A stretch of 64,000 nt of DNA from Meloidogyne chitwoodi (lineage: Eukaryota > Nematoda > Chromadorea > Rhabditida > Meloidogynidae), in the NCBI GenBank assembly GCA_015183035.1, contig JACZZP010000001.1:1984001-2048000 (forward strand). The letters run 5' to 3'. This document shows, one piece after another, positions 61,480-64,000 of this stretch (the first letter of the stretch is position 1; every line of letters begins with the position of its first letter). Below the pieces are notes generated by a model. That model was not told the DNA's origin. It ran no database searches and worked only from the letters and a program-made list of their open reading frames with translations. A program made the translations under genes and the position numbers.

Positions 61480-61659
61480 AAGTCGCGACAAGTAGGTCGC
61501 GACAAGTCGGCCGGCAGCTAATCGGGCGTTTCCCATATAAACCCTGTATTTTGATCAGTCTTTAACGCGACTACATTTCAACAATACAACGTAAACAACG
61601 CTCTTTGCTGCATTTGCTTCAATATGGACGCCGACGAACCCTGCTGCTTCAGTGACGCC

Positions 61660-62130
61660 ATAAGAAAAGAAGCGTGCTGAGGAGTCTGACTCAGAGACGC
61701 TTTAGTCAGAGAAGCTTTAGTCAGAGATGCTTTAGTCAGAGACGCTTGAGTTAGAGACGTTTGAGGAGCCAGAGACGTTTGAGGAGTCAGAGTCGCTTGA
61801 AGAGTCAGAGACGCTTGAAGAGTCAGAGATGCTTGAGGAGTCAGAAAACTTGAGGAGTCAGAAACGCTTGAGGAGTCAGAAACGTTTGAGGAGTAAGAAA
61901 CGCTTGAGTCTGCGTAAAAGGCAATGATGCTTAGTCGAAGACACTTAAGACTGAGAAACTTGAGTAAGAGACACGTGAGTTTGAGTAAGATACAGTTGAG
62001 TCTGAGTAAGAGACGCTTAAGTAAGACATTTGAGCCTGAGTGAGAGATATTTGATTCTTAGTAGGAGACACTCGAGCATGGACGTTTGATTTTGTATAAA
62101 AGACACTTGAGTCAGAAACATTTGAGTCTC
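61660..62130. repeat. Degenerate ~18-bp minisatellite
   Basis: Imperfect tandem copies of GAGTCAGAGACGCTTGAG and variants (ACGTTTGAG, ACACTTGAG), decaying rightward. Read in one frame it would give Glu-Ser-Glu-Thr-Leu repeats, but stops interrupt every frame over the full array. Confidence 0.85.
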
Positions 62131-62213
62131 TGTATTTTTTTTTGTTCTTTTAAAACGTTTGTAAGTGTAAATGTTTTTATTGTTCAGGTTATTTCAAGTT
62201 TATTGTATTTTTG

Positions 62214-62254
62214 CTAGCGGAGAAGGTCGCACGAAGGGCGACAAACTCCGCTAG
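62214..62254. repeat. GC-rich perfect hairpin
   Basis: CTAGCGGAG pairs with CTCCGCTAG, and the inner GTCGC pairs with GCGAC around a short loop, followed by TTTTA. It sits just after the minisatellite and may be the end of a structured repeat unit or a small RNA. Confidence 0.7.
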
Positions 62255-62693
62255 TTTTATAAATAATAAAAGAATATTTTTAATTTATTTATAATTCATA
62301 AAAATAATTAAATAAAAAGTAATCATTATTTCTTTTTATTTTAATTCTCAATAACTTTCCCTTTTGTATATTTTAAAATAATTTTAGAATCATCAGAAAG
62401 ATCAACAGAGAAACAGGGAAAAGATTCAGTCATTTGAACAGCTCTGGATTTTACTAAAAATATTTTAATAAAAAAAGAAAAATATTTTTATTTATCTAAA
62501 TCTGCGCAGTAAATCATATGCAATGTACCTAAAATAAAATTTAGAATTTGTTTTTACCAAAATTCATTCATAAAATAAGAGAAATCCAGGCATAGTCTTA
62601 TCTTGCAATACTATATTACTTTATGGATTATCTGGACCAAACACTGAACATTCATAAAATTAAAAAAATTGGATTTATTTAAAAAATTAGGGT

Positions 62694-63088
62694 CTAAATC
62701 TGTAAATTTTTATTTAAATTAAAATAAATACAGTTTATTTATGATAATAAAAGTATATAATTAAATTAATTTAAATATATAAAATCGTTAAAATGGACTA
62801 AATCTGTAAATTTTTATTTAAATTAAAATAAATACAGTTTATTTATGATAATAAAAGTATATAATTAAATTAATTTAAATATATAAAATCGTTAAAATGG
62901 ACTAATCTGTAAATTTTTATTTAAATTAAAATAAATACAGTTTATTTATGATAATAAAAGTATATAATTAAATTAATTTAAATATATAAAATCGTTAAAA
63001 TGGACTAAATCTGTAAATTTTTATTTAAATTAAAATAAATACAGTTTATTTATGATAATAAAAGTATATAATTAAATTAATTTAAATA
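62694..63088. repeat. 104-bp tandem repeat, about 3.8 copies
   Basis: Units begin CTAAATCTGTAAATTTTT at 62694, 62798, 62902 (103 bp, one base lost) and 63005. The last copy is cut off at 63088 by a new sequence starting CAGTATTTCTC. Confidence 0.93.
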
Positions 63089-63200
63089 CAGTATTTCTCT
63101 AATAGAACGACATTCGTTCTATTTTTCAACACCCTCTAAAGGTGTCGTTTTACTGGAGTGTTGTTCTACTAGAGAGTGTCGTTCTATTCTTCAACCCACA
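63089..63200. mobile_element. Possible pogo/Tigger-type transposon end
   Basis: CAGTATTTCTCTAATAGAAC starts right after a TA and interrupts the fourth 104-bp repeat. CAGTA ends with TA targets are typical of pogo/Tigger elements. An internal GTTCTATTYTTCAA motif repeats at about 63116 and 63183. No matching right end is seen. Confidence 0.35.
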
Positions 63201-63224
63201 AAATTCAAATGAATATTGTAAAAT

Positions 63225-63392
63225 AAATAAATTTATCCAATTAAAAATCGGGCAACATAAAATAAATTCAAGCGAACAATCACTAGCATATCCATTTTCA
63301 CCATCTTGAATAACTATCTCCTCCAATAATTGTGATAATTTATTATCAACGCGCGCCTGTCGTAACAAAATTCTCCCATTTGGTACAACATT
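63225..63392 (-). CDS. Unassigned exon-like ORF
   Basis: An open minus-strand frame with protein-like composition (VPNGRILLRQARVDNKLSQL, then EEIVIQDGENGYASDCSLEF). The family is not recognised. It may be an isolated exon or a transposon-carried gene piece. Confidence 0.25.
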
Positions 63393-64000
63393 AAATAAAC
63401 AAAAAACTATATTGAGATTCCTATTTGATTAGTTTAATAATATAGGTATGTATTCAACAAAAGATTTAAACATATGTAGTAAAAAATTAAAAAAATCAGC
63501 AAATTATAATAAATTTTAATAAAAATACATCATTACTCTATTTTAATGTACTATGATTCATAGAAAAAACAAAAAACATCAATTAAATTTCCAGTAATAT
63601 TTAGAATAAAATTTATGATAATTTAAATAATTTATTTGCTTTAATTTATCAATAATTTATTTTAAAAAATGCTTGTCGTTTAATATGGTATATTTTAATG
63701 TGATTCGAAGAAACATTTTGCCTCATGATATTTATTAAGAATTGAATACTTAGATTGTATTTATTAATAAATAATATTTTAAAAATTTTAATAATATTGA
63801 AAAATTAAAATTAAGAATTTTTATGATATTTAACTTTTATATAAATTAATAAAATCCAAAAGTTATTTTCACAATTATAAAGATGATAAGAAGCAAATTT
63901 AAATTCATACGAATTTTTAACTTTGAGTTTATAAATAGTAGTATATACTTATGCAGTTTTACAATAAAATTGAATAGATGAAAAATCTTCGTCAAAAAAC
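63372..64000. repeat. Segmental repeat, copy 2 (runs off the window)
   Basis: Direct repeat of 56222-56853, still matching at the last base of the window. A second copy of the MSP-domain gene may therefore follow just outside. Confidence 0.9.

Larger units (their letters stand above)
58478..61534. mobile_element. Mutator-like element (MULE), 3.06 kb, degraded
   Basis: Perfect 9-bp duplications ATATAAACC flank it (58469-58477 and 61535-61543), the MULE hallmark. Long terminal inverted repeats start GGATACAGTCCGATTAGTCG on the left and, reversed, GGGAAACGCCCGATTAGCTG on the right. The left arm is about 105 bp (to 58583); the right arm is about 890 bp (60645-61534) because a 16-bp unit expanded to 51 copies. 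The inner arm ends ATAGGCAGTCGCGGCGAGTC (60645) pair exactly with 58561-58580. The interior holds two minus-strand ORF remnants, one with a FLYWCH zinc-finger signature common in nematode MULEs, and two hAT-type MITEs inserted later. No intact transposase remains. Confidence 0.82.

Noticed and set aside
60645..61534. CRISPR-like array
   Set aside because: The 16-bp units are directly abutting with no spacers, and the genome is eukaryotic; it is a minisatellite in a transposon arm.

Overview
The window reads as a nuclear, very AT-rich invertebrate genome. Genes are split into many small exons by mostly 40-120 bp GT-AG introns. Intergenic DNA is littered with A/T tracts and small inverted-repeat transposons. 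Recognisable orthologues (srGAP/F-BAR RhoGAP, FBXL20-type F-box/LRR protein, an MSP-domain tail-anchored protein, a PP1-like phosphatase of the divergent nematode kind) and a metazoan RNase P RNA point to a nematode. The extreme AT content, compact introns and expansion of secreted orphan proteins fit a plant-parasitic tylenchid such as Meloidogyne. The genus is inference and no marker gene proves it.

Layout. 1-3614 (-): srGAP-like RhoGAP. 3986-5207 (+): an RNase H domain fused to an arginine/serine-rich tail. 5867-8503 (+): a 586-residue multipass membrane protein, possibly otopetrin-like. 9441-10057 (+): small KCTD/BTB protein. 10225-10693 (-): single-LIM-domain protein. 11948-18802 (-): very large secreted Lys/Glu/Asn-rich protein with internal repeats. 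20941-23100 (+): secreted, catalytically dead histidine-phosphatase-like protein. 23865-26115 (-): FBXL20-like F-box protein with a CAAX end, possibly with 5' exons near 30.4-31.0 kb. 31435-32506 (-): unknown nuclear-type protein. 34089-35370 (+): PP1-like phosphatase. 36462-38975 (+): second secreted pseudo-histidine-phosphatase. 40585-46253 (-): huge charged low-complexity protein. 46512-48349 (-): secreted orphan. 48895-49214 (-): RNase P RNA. 49488-52211 (-): CUPID-domain protein. 52.2-57 kb: empty AT-rich DNA. 57052-58139 (+): MSP-domain membrane protein. 58478-61534: a Mutator-like element with a 9-bp target duplication, a 51-copy 16-bp array in one arm and two hAT-type MITEs nested inside it. 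61.5-64 kb: minisatellite, 104-bp tandem repeat and a duplicate copy of the region upstream of the MSP gene.

The most unusual content is the set of secreted proteins between 12 and 48 kb. Two (+)-strand genes are clear paralogues. Each has a signal peptide, an N-terminal helical Cys domain, a WW pair and a C-terminal domain. That C-terminal domain follows the histidine-phosphatase (phosphoglycerate mutase-like) layout, but the catalytic RHG, Arg and second His are all replaced. The large (-)-strand secreted gene at 12-19 kb may end in a further degenerate copy. Together they look like a locally expanded family of secreted pseudoenzymes, perhaps gland or effector proteins; that role is inference only.
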